A stretch of DNA of 34,212 nt. Source: Clostridia bacterium (GTDB lineage: Bacteria; Bacillota; Clostridia; Oscillospirales; CAG-272). Below the pieces are notes generated by a model. It saw only the letters and a list, made by a program, of their open reading frames with translations. It did no database searches and was not told where the DNA came from. Made by a program: the position numbers and the translations under genes. Each line of letters opens with the position of its first letter. The stretch's first letter is position 1. Positions 14,532 to 23,419 of the stretch are shown here, one piece after another. The stretch spans positions 1 to 34,212 of the forward strand of contig CAADYN010000156.1 of the NCBI GenBank assembly GCA_900753285.1. The letters run 5' to 3'.

Positions 14532-17263
14532 GACCGCTGAAACTAACGATGGAGGCGTTCGGACCGTATTCCGCTAAAATTACGCTGGATATGGCAAAGC
14601 TCGACGGACTGTACCTTATCTGTGGGGACACAGGCGCGGGAAAAACCATGCTCTTTGACGCCATGACCTACGCACTGTACGGATGCGCAAGCGGGGAGAG
14701 CAGAAGCGACGTTATGTTCCGCAGTAAATTCGCAAAGCCCGACGACATGACCTACGCGGAGCTTGAATTTGAAAACGGCGGCAAAAAATACACCGTATAT
14801 CGCGAGGTCGGCAGGGAAAAGCTGAAGCGCGGAGGGGACAGAACTTTTGTAAAATCAACGGAAGCGCATATCGTGATGCCGGACGGAAGCGTTGTCAGCC
14901 GCCCGAGTGAAGTGAATGAAGCGGTGAGGGGCATCATCGGGCTTGACGAATCGCGATTCAGACGGACGGTAATGATAGCGCAGGGAGAATTCCGAAAGCT
15001 ACTTCTCGCCGAAACCAAGGACAGAATTGAGGTGCTGAGACAGATTTTCGCGACCGAGGTGTTTGAAAATTTCTCCGTGAAAGCGAAGGAAAAAGCGTCG
15101 GAAGCGAAAAACAAGCACGCCTTTCTCGCCGAGAGCACGGACAAATACGCCGCTATGCTTGAACCGATATCGGAAAACGTCTCGAAGATGGTGTCGGGCG
15201 GTGTGCGTTATGTCGACAGAAAAGAGCTGAAATGTGCGCTTGAAGAGGAACTGGAAACCGAGGATAAGGTCGTTTCGCGGCTGAAAGCTCTGGGCGAGGA
15301 ATGCGAAAAGCGCAAGAAAGAGTACCTCGTTAAGCTGAACAAAGCCGAGAGCGACAGGCAGACCGAAGAAAAGTTGACTCTTGCCGAAAATAAGCTGAAA
15401 AAGTGCGAAAACGAGCTGAAATCCGCCGAGAACAACGCGAAAATGGCGACAGAACACAGACAAAACGCCGCACGTCTCCGAGAAGAGGTCATAAAAAACA
15501 GCGCGGTGGTCGAAAAGCTAAGAGAGAGGGACTTTCTTCTTCTGGAGATAAAAAAGCTGCAAAACGAGCAGAAATACAGCGCAAAAGAGTACGAAACCGC
15601 CGCAAAACAGCTCGCTGAAACTGAGAAAGCCATAGAAGACACAAGCGCAGGAATAAAGGAAAAGCGTGAGAAAACCTCCATAATCCCGGAGAGAACCGCA
15701 AAAATGCAGGAGCTTGCCGCATACGAGAAGCAGCTCGATTCTCTTTCCGCAAAGATAAGCGAATACGACTCCGCCGAGAAAATCACTGCGCTGTGCGAAA
15801 AGCGGTATCTCTCAAAGCGGGAGGAAAGCATGAAGCTCTCGAAGGAATACGCCGCCGCCTCGCAGTCCTATTTTGACTCAATCGCCGGAATTTTAGCAGC
15901 CGAGCTTACCGACGGAAAGGCTTGTCCCGTGTGTGGCTCCATTGTTCATCCGACACCCGCAAAGCTCGGGGATAACGCCGTAACACGTGAACAGCTCGAC
16001 AAAATCAAAGCAAGGTGGGACAGCGTGAACAGCTCCCTTGAAGAATACGCGCGCGACCTCGGAGAAAACAAAGCCGTACTTGACGGGATAGTGAAGCTGA
16101 TTGGCGAGAGCGAATTTTTCACGGGCGATATTTCCTCTACAAAAGCAAAGGTTGACGAAGCCACACGGGAAAACAGAGCAGACATCGGCAAAGTCAAAGG
16201 CGAGATTGAGAAATTAAAGAAACTTGCGGATTCCATACCGTCGGACGAGGCAATGCTTGAAACACTCTGGAGTAAGCTCGAGAAGAACAAAAAGCTGTGC
16301 GACGAGAAAAAAGCTGAAGCTGCGCGGCTGTCGCTTCTTGCGGAGGAAAAGACGAAGACAGCGTGCGAAATGAGCGAAAAACTGCCTGATATTTCCGCCG
16401 ATGAGCTTGATAAGCGCAACAGAGATATGGAAAAGCACGCGGATTTATTTGAAAGGTCAGCGAATGAAGCCGAAAACGCCATGAAAACAGCGGAGCTTGC
16501 ATATGAAGCCGCGTCGGTGGAAAAAGCTACTCTTGAAAGTCAGCTAGGAGACAGCACTGCGGAAAGCTACGACGAGTTCAAGGCGGAATACAAGAGGTAC
16601 GAGGAAAAAAGCGCGGGCATAATGAGTGAGCTTATCGCAAAAACCGCGGCATACGAGAAAAACAAAAGCGCCGCCGAAAAACTGCTCACGGAACTTGACA
16701 AACTGGACGAAGCCGAGCGGGATGTCATGCTCTACACGGTGATATCTAACACTGCAAACGGAGCGGTGAGCGGCAAGGAGAAGATAACAATCGAAGCGTT
16801 CTGGCAGATGCGGCTGTTCGACCGGATAATACGGCGCGCCAACGTAAGGCTTATGAAGATGAGCGACGGAAGATACGAGCTTGTGCGGAGAACGGACATA
16901 GGACTACAGCGCAACCGCGGTCTTGACCTTGATATAAAGGATCACTGGAACGGAAAGGTGCGCGACGTGAAATCTCTCTCCGGCGGCGAGTCTTTTATGG
17001 CGTCCCTTGCACTCTCCCTTGCTCTCTCGGACGAAACTGAAGCGGAGGCGGGAGGAATACATATCGACTCGATGTTCATTGATGAGGGCTTCGGTTCGCT
17101 TGATACGGAATCCCTCGACAACGCGCTGTCCGTTCTGTCGTCTCAGGCAGGCGGTCGCTCAATCGGCATTATCTCCCATGTGGACGCGCTGAAAGAGAAG
17201 ATTGACAAAAAAATCGTCGTGAAAAAAGGACCTCTCACAAGCACGGCTGAGGTTAAATTATGA
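14528..17263 (+). CDS. sbcC: SbcC ATPase subunit (Rad50-type)
   Basis: A 911-residue SMC-like ATPase that drives the SbcCD nuclease. The Walker A motif is GDTGAGKT at residues 33-40. Long Lys/Glu/Ala-rich coiled coils flank a zinc hook CPVC (C466, C469) in the middle, where two molecules join through a metal ion. The C-terminal lobe contains KSLSGGESF (ABC signature, near residue 816), then SMFIDEGFGSLD (Walker B and D loop). The start overlaps sbcD, behind GGAGGTGGGAGAG. The coils are shorter than in Escherichia coli SbcC (about 1050 residues), as usual in Firmicutes. Confidence 0.96.
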   Translation: MRPLKLTMEAFGPYSAKITLDMAKLDGLYLICGDTGAGKTMLFDAMTYALYGCASGESRSDVMFRSKFAKPDDMTYAELEFENGGKKYTVYREVGREKLKRGGDRTFVKSTEAHIVMPDGSVVSRPSEVNEAVRGIIGLDESRFRRTVMIAQGEFRKLLLAETKDRIEVLRQIFATEVFENFSVKAKEKASEAKNKHAFLAESTDKYAAMLEPISENVSKMVSGGVRYVDRKELKCALEEELETEDKVVSRLKALGEECEKRKKEYLVKLNKAESDRQTEEKLTLAENKLKKCENELKSAENNAKMATEHRQNAARLREEVIKNSAVVEKLRERDFLLLEIKKLQNEQKYSAKEYETAAKQLAETEKAIEDTSAGIKEKREKTSIIPERTAKMQELAAYEKQLDSLSAKISEYDSAEKITALCEKRYLSKREESMKLSKEYAAASQSYFDSIAGILAAELTDGKACPVCGSIVHPTPAKLGDNAVTREQLDKIKARWDSVNSSLEEYARDLGENKAVLDGIVKLIGESEFFTGDISSTKAKVDEATRENRADIGKVKGEIEKLKKLADSIPSDEAMLETLWSKLEKNKKLCDEKKAEAARLSLLAEEKTKTACEMSEKLPDISADELDKRNRDMEKHADLFERSANEAENAMKTAELAYEAASVEKATLESQLGDSTAESYDEFKAEYKRYEEKSAGIMSELIAKTAAYEKNKSAAEKLLTELDKLDEAERDVMLYTVISNTANGAVSGKEKITIEAFWQMRLFDRIIRRANVRLMKMSDGRYELVRRTDIGLQRNRGLDLDIKDHWNGKVRDVKSLSGGESFMASLALSLALSDETEAEAGGIHIDSMFIDEGFGSLDTESLDNALSVLSSQAGGRSIGIISHVDALKEKIDKKIVVKKGPLTSTAEVKL

Positions 17264-17266
17264 TAT

Positions 17267-17303
17267 TCACACCGGATTTGTTGACTTTCGTTTGTCCGTG
17301 TGA
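17267..17303. promoter_or_regulatory. Inverted repeat bracketing the -35 box of the flippase promoter
   Basis: TCACACCGGA (17267-17276) and TCCGTGTGA (17295-17303) are inverted copies differing by one extra C in the left arm. The 18 bases between them contain the -35 box of the promoter at 17281-17309, and the right arm touches its -10 box. A protein bound here would block the polymerase. An RNA hairpin at the sbcC 3' end is an alternative, but there is no T run. Confidence 0.5.
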
Positions 17304-17309
17304 TAAAAT
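17281..17309 (+). promoter_or_regulatory. Sigma-A promoter for the flippase-GDPD genes
   Basis: TTGACT (17281-17286), 17 bases, TAAAAT (17304-17309). Transcription would begin near 17316, which rules out the GTG at 17300 as the translation start of the flippase. Confidence 0.75.
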
Positions 17310-17338
17310 TGCAATATGTACTTCCGAGAAAAGAGGGT

Positions 17339-18919
17339 TTGAAGCTGAAAAACAACAACAGAAAAGGCTCGTTCCTTGAGAGCGCGTTCATACTCACCAT
17401 ATCAACCGCGTTTGTCAAGCTCGCCGGACTTCTCTTTACAATTCCGATATCGAATATGCTCGGCGGAGAGGGAATGGGATATTTCTACGCGGCTTACGAT
17501 ATTTATAATATGCTTGCCGTGCTTGCGTCTGCGGGTCTTCCGGTCGCGGTTTCAAGAATGATCAGCGAAACTCTCGTTGCGGGTAACACGGACGAGGCGG
17601 AGCGGATATACAAGGTCTCGACAAGAATATTCACGATAATCGGTGCGGGGATAGCATTCGCCATGTTCTTCGGAGCTGACGTTTTCGCCGCCATAATAAA
17701 AAGTCCCAACTCGGGAATGTCCATAAGAGTTCTCGCCGTGACTGCATTCTGCGCGTTCGTCATGTCCTCTCTCAGAGGGTATTTCCAAGGGCATTCCATC
17801 ATGACGTACACCGCAGTCTCGCAGGTCATTGAGGCACTGTCAAAGCTGATTCTCGGATGTGCGCTCGCGTATGTGCTTCTCAGAACGGAGCTTGCGTATG
17901 TGGGAGGCTCGGCAGGCGCTATCATGGGCGTGTCTGTCGGCGCGGTTTTGTCAGTGACATATCTCCTCATCAGCAAGAGAAGATTCTCGAAGAGCGAAAA
18001 GCCGTCGGGTATGCCTGTGCGCGGCGACAAAGCTATCGTTAAGGAGCTGTTCCGCATAGCAATTCCCGTGTCCCTCGGCGCGTCAGTCATGAGCCTTGTC
18101 AACCTCATTGACACAACGGTTATCATGCGCGTGCTTCAGGACGGACTCGGCTACACATACGAGAGGGCGAACTGGCTGTACGGTGTGTTCGGCAACGCGA
18201 AGAAGATATTCAACTTCCCCTCGGCGTTCATTATCCCGTTCACCGTCAGCATTCTTCCCGTTCTCACCGCGGCGTATACTGCGAAGGATAAGGATGGAGT
18301 GGCGAAGAACCTCACTAACTGCTTCAAATACGCCATGCTGCTCGCTCTCCCCGCGGGAATAGGCATAACAATCCTCGCTGAGCCGATAATGCACATAATC
18401 TACTTCAAAACTCCCGATGAAGCAAACGCAGGAGCGCCGATTCTCGCAGTGTTCGGAATAGCGGTGATACTGTACGCCGTAGTCACGATAAGCGGAGCAA
18501 TACTCCAGTCGTTCGGGCAGGTGAGCAAGCCTCTCATAAGCCTATGCGTCGGAGGAGTGATAAAGTGCGTGCTCAATGCGTTCCTTGTCGGTATTGCTTC
18601 TGTGAACATCTTGGGCGCGCCTATTGCCACCTGCGTCTGCTATGCCGTTATGACAGTGATGAACCTGTGCTTCCTTAAAAAATACATGACAGGATGCCGC
18701 GCTATCGTCACAAACACGCTGAAAATCGCGGGAGCTTCTGTTGTAATGGGCGTGTTCGCGTATCTTGTGTGCAGTCCGCTGTCGGCTATGCTCAGCGTAA
18801 GAAAAGGCGGACTTATCGCAATAATTCTCGCGGCGGCAGTTTACGCGTTGCTTGTGGTATTGTTTAAGATAATCACGATAAAAGAAATAAAATCTGTTTT
18901 GAGAAAGGGTAAGAAATGA
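17339..18919 (+). CDS. Polysaccharide/lipid flippase of the MOP superfamily (SpoVB/MurJ-like)
   Basis: A membrane protein of about 526 residues with some 14 hydrophobic helices. Its N-terminus, RKGSFLESAFILTISTAFVKLAGLLFTIPISNMLGGEGMGYF, follows the pattern of SpoVB/MurJ-like oligosaccharide flippases, which move lipid-linked cell wall or polysaccharide precursors across the membrane. The frame is open from a GTG at 17300, but a promoter covers that site. TTG 17339 was chosen by homology to relatives that begin just before KGSFL, although AAGAGGG is only one or two bases away; CTG 17345 would have ideal spacing. The 3' end overlaps the GDPD gene by four bases. Confidence 0.88.
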   Translation: MKLKNNNRKGSFLESAFILTISTAFVKLAGLLFTIPISNMLGGEGMGYFYAAYDIYNMLAVLASAGLPVAVSRMISETLVAGNTDEAERIYKVSTRIFTIIGAGIAFAMFFGADVFAAIIKSPNSGMSIRVLAVTAFCAFVMSSLRGYFQGHSIMTYTAVSQVIEALSKLILGCALAYVLLRTELAYVGGSAGAIMGVSVGAVLSVTYLLISKRRFSKSEKPSGMPVRGDKAIVKELFRIAIPVSLGASVMSLVNLIDTTVIMRVLQDGLGYTYERANWLYGVFGNAKKIFNFPSAFIIPFTVSILPVLTAAYTAKDKDGVAKNLTNCFKYAMLLALPAGIGITILAEPIMHIIYFKTPDEANAGAPILAVFGIAVILYAVVTISGAILQSFGQVSKPLISLCVGGVIKCVLNAFLVGIASVNILGAPIATCVCYAVMTVMNLCFLKKYMTGCRAIVTNTLKIAGASVVMGVFAYLVCSPLSAMLSVRKGGLIAIILAAAVYALLVVLFKIITIKEIKSVLRKGKK

Positions 18920-19749
18920 GATTTGACATCAGAGAAACAGCGGCGGAAAGAGTTATCCTCTGTGCTCACCGCGGTATATGGGGCGGAAATATCCCCTGCA
19001 ACAACCTGACGGCATACGACATTGCCGTTCGTGAAGGCGCGGATATGGTCGAGATAGACGTGACAAAATGCGCAGACGGCGAGCTTTTCATCTTCCACCC
19101 CGGAATGGAGAAGAGACACCTCGGCATGGACGTGCATATCGAGCAGATGACGGCGGATGAAGTGAGAAAGCTCCGACTTTGCAACTACGACGGCGCACCG
19201 ACCGAGATTGGACTGTCGACACTTGACGAAGTTCTTGAACATCTCAAAGGACGCTGCTACATCAACATCGACAAGTTCGGCGACAATCCCGCTGAGATAA
19301 TCGAAACGGTGAAGCGCCACGACATGAAGGAGCAGATAATACTGAAATGCGCTCCGAAGAAGGAACAGCTTGCCGTAATCGAAAAGTACGCGCCCGACAT
19401 CCAGTTCCTGCCGGTAATCTCAAAGGACAACGGATGCCACGAGATGCTGAGCCATATGAACATAAACTACATCGGCACGGAGCTTCTCTTCACAACCGAA
19501 AATGATGAAACAGCGTCGGAGGAATACCGCGAAATGCTTAAAAAAGCCGGAAAGCTCTGCTGGGTCAACACGATAGTCTACAACTACAAGGCAGTCCTTG
19601 CGGCACATCACTCGGACGACACCGCCATGGCAGGAGATCCCGAATTCGGATGGGGATGGTGCGCGGACAGATTTGACATAATCCAGACCGACTGGATATC
19701 GAACTGCGACAGATTCCTCCGCGACACGGGAAGAAGATTTAGAAAATAA
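18916..19749 (+). CDS. Glycerophosphodiester phosphodiesterase family protein
   Basis: A 277-residue TIM-barrel protein of the GDPD family, which hydrolyses glycerophosphodiesters or related lipid and teichoic acid derivatives. Seen are CAHRG (H18, R19), EIDV (E46, D48), the second catalytic histidine H61 in IFHPGMEKR, INIDKF, and IIQTDW near the end. The usual HD after the barrel strand reads HP here, but the histidine is kept. There is no signal peptide, so it acts in the cytoplasm. It overlaps the flippase gene by ATGA behind a GAAAGGG ribosome site, suggesting a joint role in envelope lipid or polymer turnover. Confidence 0.88.
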   Translation: MRFDIRETAAERVILCAHRGIWGGNIPCNNLTAYDIAVREGADMVEIDVTKCADGELFIFHPGMEKRHLGMDVHIEQMTADEVRKLRLCNYDGAPTEIGLSTLDEVLEHLKGRCYINIDKFGDNPAEIIETVKRHDMKEQIILKCAPKKEQLAVIEKYAPDIQFLPVISKDNGCHEMLSHMNINYIGTELLFTTENDETASEEYREMLKKAGKLCWVNTIVYNYKAVLAAHHSDDTAMAGDPEFGWGWCADRFDIIQTDWISNCDRFLRDTGRRFRK

Positions 19750-19782
19750 GATTCAGAAAATAATAAGAAAGGAATATATAAA

Positions 19783-21555
19783 ATGAGAAACAGAAACGAA
19801 ATACCCGCTGAACTCAAGTGGGATTTTACGCACATTTTTAAGACAAAGGAAGACTGGGAAAAGGCTTATTCCGAGGTGGAGAGCGAAATTTCCGCACTTT
19901 CCGCACTCAAGGGAACACTCGGCGAGAGCGCGGATTCGCTTGCAAAGGCATACGATACTCTCTTCGGATTCTATGAAAAGTTTGAACCCGTTGCGGACTA
20001 CGCTTTCCTGAAAAAGACAATCGACGGCGGCGACAGTGAGGCTCAGGCAATGGGCGACCGTGTAAATATGCTCGCAGTAAAGGCAAGCTCAGCGGCAGCA
20101 TTCTTTGATCCCGAGCTCATGGAAATTCCCGAGGAAAAGCTCGCGGAGTTCATGAAGTCCGATAAGATGAAGAAGTACGCCCACATCGTAGAGGACGCAA
20201 CCAGACTCAGAGCGCACGTTCTCGACGAAAAGAGCGAGGGCATTCTTGCCATGATGGGTAAGATTACAGGCACACCCTCCGACGCTTACGGTATGTTCAC
20301 CGACGTTGAGATGCAGCTCCCGAAGATTAAAGATTCAAACGGCAAGGAATACGAGCTGAGCAGCGGCAACTTCACCGTAATGCGCGAGTCCTCCGACAGA
20401 GCTCTCCGTGAAAACGCGTTTGAAGCAATGTTCGGAACATACGGCAAGTACATCAACACCATAGCTTGTCTCTACAGCGGCAGCGTTAAGCAGGACAACG
20501 TGTTCGCTCAGATTAGAGGCTACAAGTCCGCTCGCGAGGCTTCTCTTGCAGGCTCCAACGTTCCCGAAGCCGTATATGACGCACTTGTCGAAGCAATCCA
20601 CGCCTCCATTCCCACAATGAGCAAGTACCTGAAGCTCAGAAAGAAGGCTCTCGGACTTGAAAAGCTCGACGTTTACGACCTGTACACTCCCATGGTAGCC
20701 GATATCGAGTACCCCATGCCCTACGAAAAGGCTTGCGAAATCGTTATCGAAGCTGTCGCACCTCTCGGAAAGGATTATCAGGATGTTATCCGCCGCGCAA
20801 TAAACGAAAACTGGATTGACGTTTACGAAACTCCCGGTAAGGAATCCGGCGCGTTCTCGGCAGGCGTATACGGCGTTCATCCCTTCGTAAAGCTCAACTA
20901 CTCCGACGGACTTGACGACGCTTTCACACTCGCTCATGAGCTTGGACACGCTATGCACTCCTACCTCTCCTCCGCAACGCAGGACTACGCTAACCACGAC
21001 TACAGACTTCTCGTAGCAGAGGTAGCTTCAACCTGCAACGAAGTCCTTCTCACAAAGTATCTCTTAAAGACCGAGACTGACACAAAGCGCAGAGCATATA
21101 TTCTGAATCACTTCCTCGAAGGCTTCCGTACAACAGTGTTCCGCCAGACCCTGTTCGCTGAATTTGAGCATAAGGCGCACGCACTTGAAGCTGCCGGAAC
21201 TCCCATCAATGCAGAGTGCCTTAACGAAGTCTATGCCGATCTTGTTAAGCAGTACTATCCCGACGCAGAATTCCGCGACACGCTGAAGTATGAGTGGTCG
21301 TACATCCCGCACTTCTACAGAGCTTACTACGTTTACCAGTACGCTACCGGCTTCTCGTCCGCTGTTGCCATTGCTTCCGGCATAATAGAGAGCGGAGACG
21401 CTTCAAACTACCTCAAGTTCCTCACAACGGGCGGTTCGGACTATCCGCTGAACGAGCTGAAGATAGCCGGAGTTGACCTCACATCTCCCGAGGTTGTTGA
21501 AAACGCGATGAAGGTGTTCGACGAAACAATAGACGAGCTTGACGCTATTCTTTAA
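19783..21555 (+). CDS. pepF: Oligoendopeptidase F (M3B family)
   Basis: A 590-residue zinc metallopeptidase that cuts oligopeptides in the cytoplasm. The active-site motif HELGH lies in TLAHELGHAMHSYLSS, with the third zinc ligand in the downstream VAEVASTCNE stretch (E of the EVAS helix). The C-terminal YQYATGFSSAVAIASGI segment is characteristic of PepF. The length is normal (about 600). The start ATG is preceded by AAAGGA at 9-10 bases. It lies 33 bases after the GDPD gene and ends at a bidirectional terminator. Codon use is strongly biased to AAG, CTC and TCC, indicating high expression. Confidence 0.96.
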   Translation: MRNRNEIPAELKWDFTHIFKTKEDWEKAYSEVESEISALSALKGTLGESADSLAKAYDTLFGFYEKFEPVADYAFLKKTIDGGDSEAQAMGDRVNMLAVKASSAAAFFDPELMEIPEEKLAEFMKSDKMKKYAHIVEDATRLRAHVLDEKSEGILAMMGKITGTPSDAYGMFTDVEMQLPKIKDSNGKEYELSSGNFTVMRESSDRALRENAFEAMFGTYGKYINTIACLYSGSVKQDNVFAQIRGYKSAREASLAGSNVPEAVYDALVEAIHASIPTMSKYLKLRKKALGLEKLDVYDLYTPMVADIEYPMPYEKACEIVIEAVAPLGKDYQDVIRRAINENWIDVYETPGKESGAFSAGVYGVHPFVKLNYSDGLDDAFTLAHELGHAMHSYLSSATQDYANHDYRLLVAEVASTCNEVLLTKYLLKTETDTKRRAYILNHFLEGFRTTVFRQTLFAEFEHKAHALEAAGTPINAECLNEVYADLVKQYYPDAEFRDTLKYEWSYIPHFYRAYYVYQYATGFSSAVAIASGIIESGDASNYLKFLTTGGSDYPLNELKIAGVDLTSPEVVENAMKVFDETIDELDAIL

Positions 21556-21576
21556 GCAATAATTCGATAAGCAAAG

Positions 21577-21615
21577 AAAAAACTCCAATGCAGTGAAGTG
21601 CAAAGGAGTTTTTTT
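21577..21615. terminator. Bidirectional terminator between pepF and the cupin gene
   Basis: AAAAAACTCC (21577-21586) pairs with GGAGTTTTTT (21605-21614). An inner TGCA/TGCA pairing lies in the loop. T runs are present in both reading directions. Confidence 0.9.
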
Positions 21616-21632
21616 GCTGTCGGAAAGCCGAA

Positions 21633-21986
21633 TCAATATACAACAGCGTCGCCTGCGGTGAAGCCTTCAAGTGAGTTTTCCTTCACCTGGATGCATATGT
21701 ATGTGACGTCGGAGTCGGCGGATGCGGAGAACTGTCTCTTAGCGGCGGGAGCAACTCTCAGCCAGTCTCCTGCGGTGAGCTTGACCTCTTCTCCGTCGAT
21801 TACAGCATTGCCTTCGCCCGAGATTATGCCGTATATCTCTTCGTTGTGCTTGTGAGAATGAACGAACGGTACGCCTGCGCCTGCGGGAAGACGGTTTATG
21901 CTGACCTCAGCGCCTGTGAGTGAGAGCTTGTCATGGAGCTCGACGCGTGCTTCGTTTCCGATATTTGTGATAGTGTAGTTAGCCAT
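21633..21986 (-). CDS. Single-domain cupin protein
   Basis: A 117-residue protein with one cupin barrel. Motif 1 is G-V-P-F-V-H-S-H-K-H-N-E-E (histidines 43, 45 and 47, acid 49/50), and motif 2 falls in the GDWLRVAPAAKRQFSA region. These residues would bind one metal ion. Small cupins of this type are often isomerases, dioxygenases or sensors of carbonyl or phenolic compounds; no substrate can be named. A GGAGGT ribosome site precedes the ATG. It is transcribed divergently from an HxlR-type regulator across a shared 149-base control region, so it is the likely regulatory target. Confidence 0.9.
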   Translation of the reverse strand: MANYTITNIGNEARVELHDKLSLTGAEVSINRLPAGAGVPFVHSHKHNEEIYGIISGEGNAVIDGEEVKLTAGDWLRVAPAAKRQFSASADSDVTYICIQVKENSLEGFTAGDAVVY

Positions 21987-22066
21987 TTTAATGGACCTCC
22001 GATATATTTTTTAGCAATCCCCTTGCTTGACTATAGTATATCAGACTGCACACTCAAAAACAAGTA

Positions 22067-22088
22067 CGCACTTTTTTATAACTGTACA
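22067..22088. promoter_or_regulatory. Candidate HxlR operator between cupin and hxlR-type genes
   Basis: AAGTAC and CTGTAC sit about 16 bases apart around a T-rich centre between the two divergent genes. The right copy coincides with the probable -35 box (TGTACA, 22083-22088) of the regulator. Two spaced GTAC half sites in this position are what an autoregulating HxlR dimer would be expected to use. The site is inferred, not matched to a tested motif. Confidence 0.35.
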
Positions 22089-22111
22089 AAACAAAAATAA
22101 TGTGGTATAAT
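22083..22111 (+). promoter_or_regulatory. Promoter of the HxlR-type regulator
   Basis: TGTACA (22083-22088), 17 bases, then a perfect TATAAT (22106-22111). The start codon follows 25 bases later behind AGGAGGTGA. Confidence 0.7.
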
Positions 22112-22135
22112 ATATTCGAGGAGGTGACAAACCCA

Positions 22136-22462
22136 ATGAAAACGAAAGATGAGCTTCCGGCTTGCCCTGTTGCTACGGCGGTGTCTCTTATCGGCGGGAA
22201 GTGGAAGCTGCTGATACTGCGCAATCTCAAATCCCGTCCGTGGAGATTCAACGAGCTTCAGCGCGACCTTGACGGAATATCGCAGAAGGTGCTGACGGAC
22301 AGCCTGAGACAGATGATGGACGACGGACTTGCGTACCGCCGGGATTATCACGAAATGCCGCCGCGAGTTGAATACGGTCTGACCGAACTTGGCAAGGAGA
22401 TGCTGCCGATTATAGACGCTCTCGCCGACTTCGGTAACTACTACAAATCCGTGGTCGGATAA
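22136..22462 (+). CDS. HxlR family winged-helix transcriptional regulator
   Basis: A 108-residue DNA-binding protein. CPVATAVSLIGGKWKLLILRNL is the HxlR signature (cysteine followed by GGKWK). RFNELQRDLDGISQKVLTDSLRQM is the recognition helix region, and RVEYGLTELGKEMLPII the wing and dimer helix. The family often senses electrophiles or redox stress through the N-terminal cysteine, here C8 of the protein. ATG 22136 was chosen because a near-perfect AGGAGGTGA lies 8 bases upstream; the ATG at 22100 would sit inside the promoter. It probably controls itself and the divergent cupin gene. Confidence 0.92.
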   Translation: MKTKDELPACPVATAVSLIGGKWKLLILRNLKSRPWRFNELQRDLDGISQKVLTDSLRQMMDDGLAYRRDYHEMPPRVEYGLTELGKEMLPIIDALADFGNYYKSVVG

Positions 22463-22468
22463 AAATAC

Positions 22469-22510
22469 AGCCCCCACAGAGAGAACTAATCTGCTCTTTC
22501 CGTGAGGGCT
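22469..22510. terminator. Terminator between the HxlR-type gene and the nucleoside hydrolase gene
   Basis: A long interrupted hairpin: AGCCC/GGGCT, CAC/GTG and GAGAG/CTCTT pair in order. The T-rich side on the minus strand (TATTTTTAT) is better than on the plus strand, so it may serve both convergent genes. Confidence 0.6.
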
Positions 22511-22516
22511 TTGCCT

Positions 22517-23407
22517 TTATTTCATGAGTCTTGAGAAGAGAATGGAGAACATCCAGTCGCGGTTTATGTGGTCGACATGCTCAATTTCACCGCTGTACGC
22601 ACCGAATGTGTACGAATAGTCGGGGTTCACATGGGGACGCGGAACGATGGATTCCGAGAAGCTGTCCGGCTCGATAACTCCGCATATCGTCGAGATGTCC
22701 CAGATAACGCGGCTCCACGATACGGCACCGTTCGGCTTGCATTCGGCTACATTGTCGCAGAGATAATCGCCAAGCTCGGAGTTTCCGCGGAGAAAATGCT
22801 CAAGCTCGTAGATGTTCAGGATGAGATGGCTGACAACTCCGCCGCAGGGGAAGAGCAGGAATGGCACACCGGAGGCGAAGAGTGAGTTTGCGGCGTTCAC
22901 GTCTCCGTTCAGGTTGAATTCTCCTCCGCAGAACCACTTTGCGTTAGCTCCGAGCCAGATAACGGCGATTCTGTCCTTTATCTCGGGATGGAGAAGCACA
23001 GCGGACGCGACGTTTGTGATAGCTCCGATGGCAACAACATATGTCGTTTCGTTTGATTCCATTACGTGACGTGCAATAGCGTGAGCCGCCTCGCTGTCTA
23101 CGGGAGTGCTTTCGTCGGGCATTCTCTCCGTAGAGCCGCGGTAGTACGGCGGTACTTTCGTTCCGTGCGACTTTGCCACAAGGGAAGTGCAGATTCCGAT
23201 TTCGCGATAGCTTCTTTCCATGCCGTCCGCGAAAGAATTGCTCTTTTCGTTGTGGAAGGGCGCTGCTGTGACGCATACGAGGTTGATTCTGTCCTCCGCG
23301 AGCATTGACAGCGCAAGAGCGAACTGGTCGTCAATCTCGTTGTAGGTGTCGGTGTCAAGAATCACTCGCTTCACGCCGGGCTTTTTGAGTTCTTCCTTGA
23401 TGTTCAT
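22517..23407 (-). CDS. Nucleoside hydrolase (IUNH family)
   Basis: A 296-residue enzyme of the inosine-uridine nucleoside hydrolase family, which splits nucleosides into base and ribose. The calcium-binding N-terminus reads LDTDTYNEIDDQFAL (D18, D20, D26, D27), a variant with two more residues than the usual DTDxGxDDA. GGEFNLNGDVNAA supplies the ribose-binding Asn and Asp, and VIWDISTICGV supplies the late aspartate. The GAITNVA stretch is typical. It is cytoplasmic. It follows the solute-binding lipoprotein gene by only 12 bases, behind AGGAGG, so uptake and cleavage of nucleosides or similar glycosides is a plausible joint task. The exact substrate is unknown. Confidence 0.9.
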   Translation of the reverse strand: MNIKEELKKPGVKRVILDTDTYNEIDDQFALALSMLAEDRINLVCVTAAPFHNEKSNSFADGMERSYREIGICTSLVAKSHGTKVPPYYRGSTERMPDESTPVDSEAAHAIARHVMESNETTYVVAIGAITNVASAVLLHPEIKDRIAVIWLGANAKWFCGGEFNLNGDVNAANSLFASGVPFLLFPCGGVVSHLILNIYELEHFLRGNSELGDYLCDNVAECKPNGAVSWSRVIWDISTICGVIEPDSFSESIVPRPHVNPDYSYTFGAYSGEIEHVDHINRDWMFSILFSRLMK

Positions 23408-23419
23408 GTAGGGTCCTCC

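Noticed and set aside
15208..15831. Long Ser/Phe-rich minus-strand frames opposite sbcC
   Set aside because: They mirror the coiled-coil Glu/Lys codons of SbcC, with no start signal and no family.
17300..17338. Upstream GTG start for the flippase
   Set aside because: The GTG lies inside the promoter (between the -35 and -10 boxes) and has no ribosome site.
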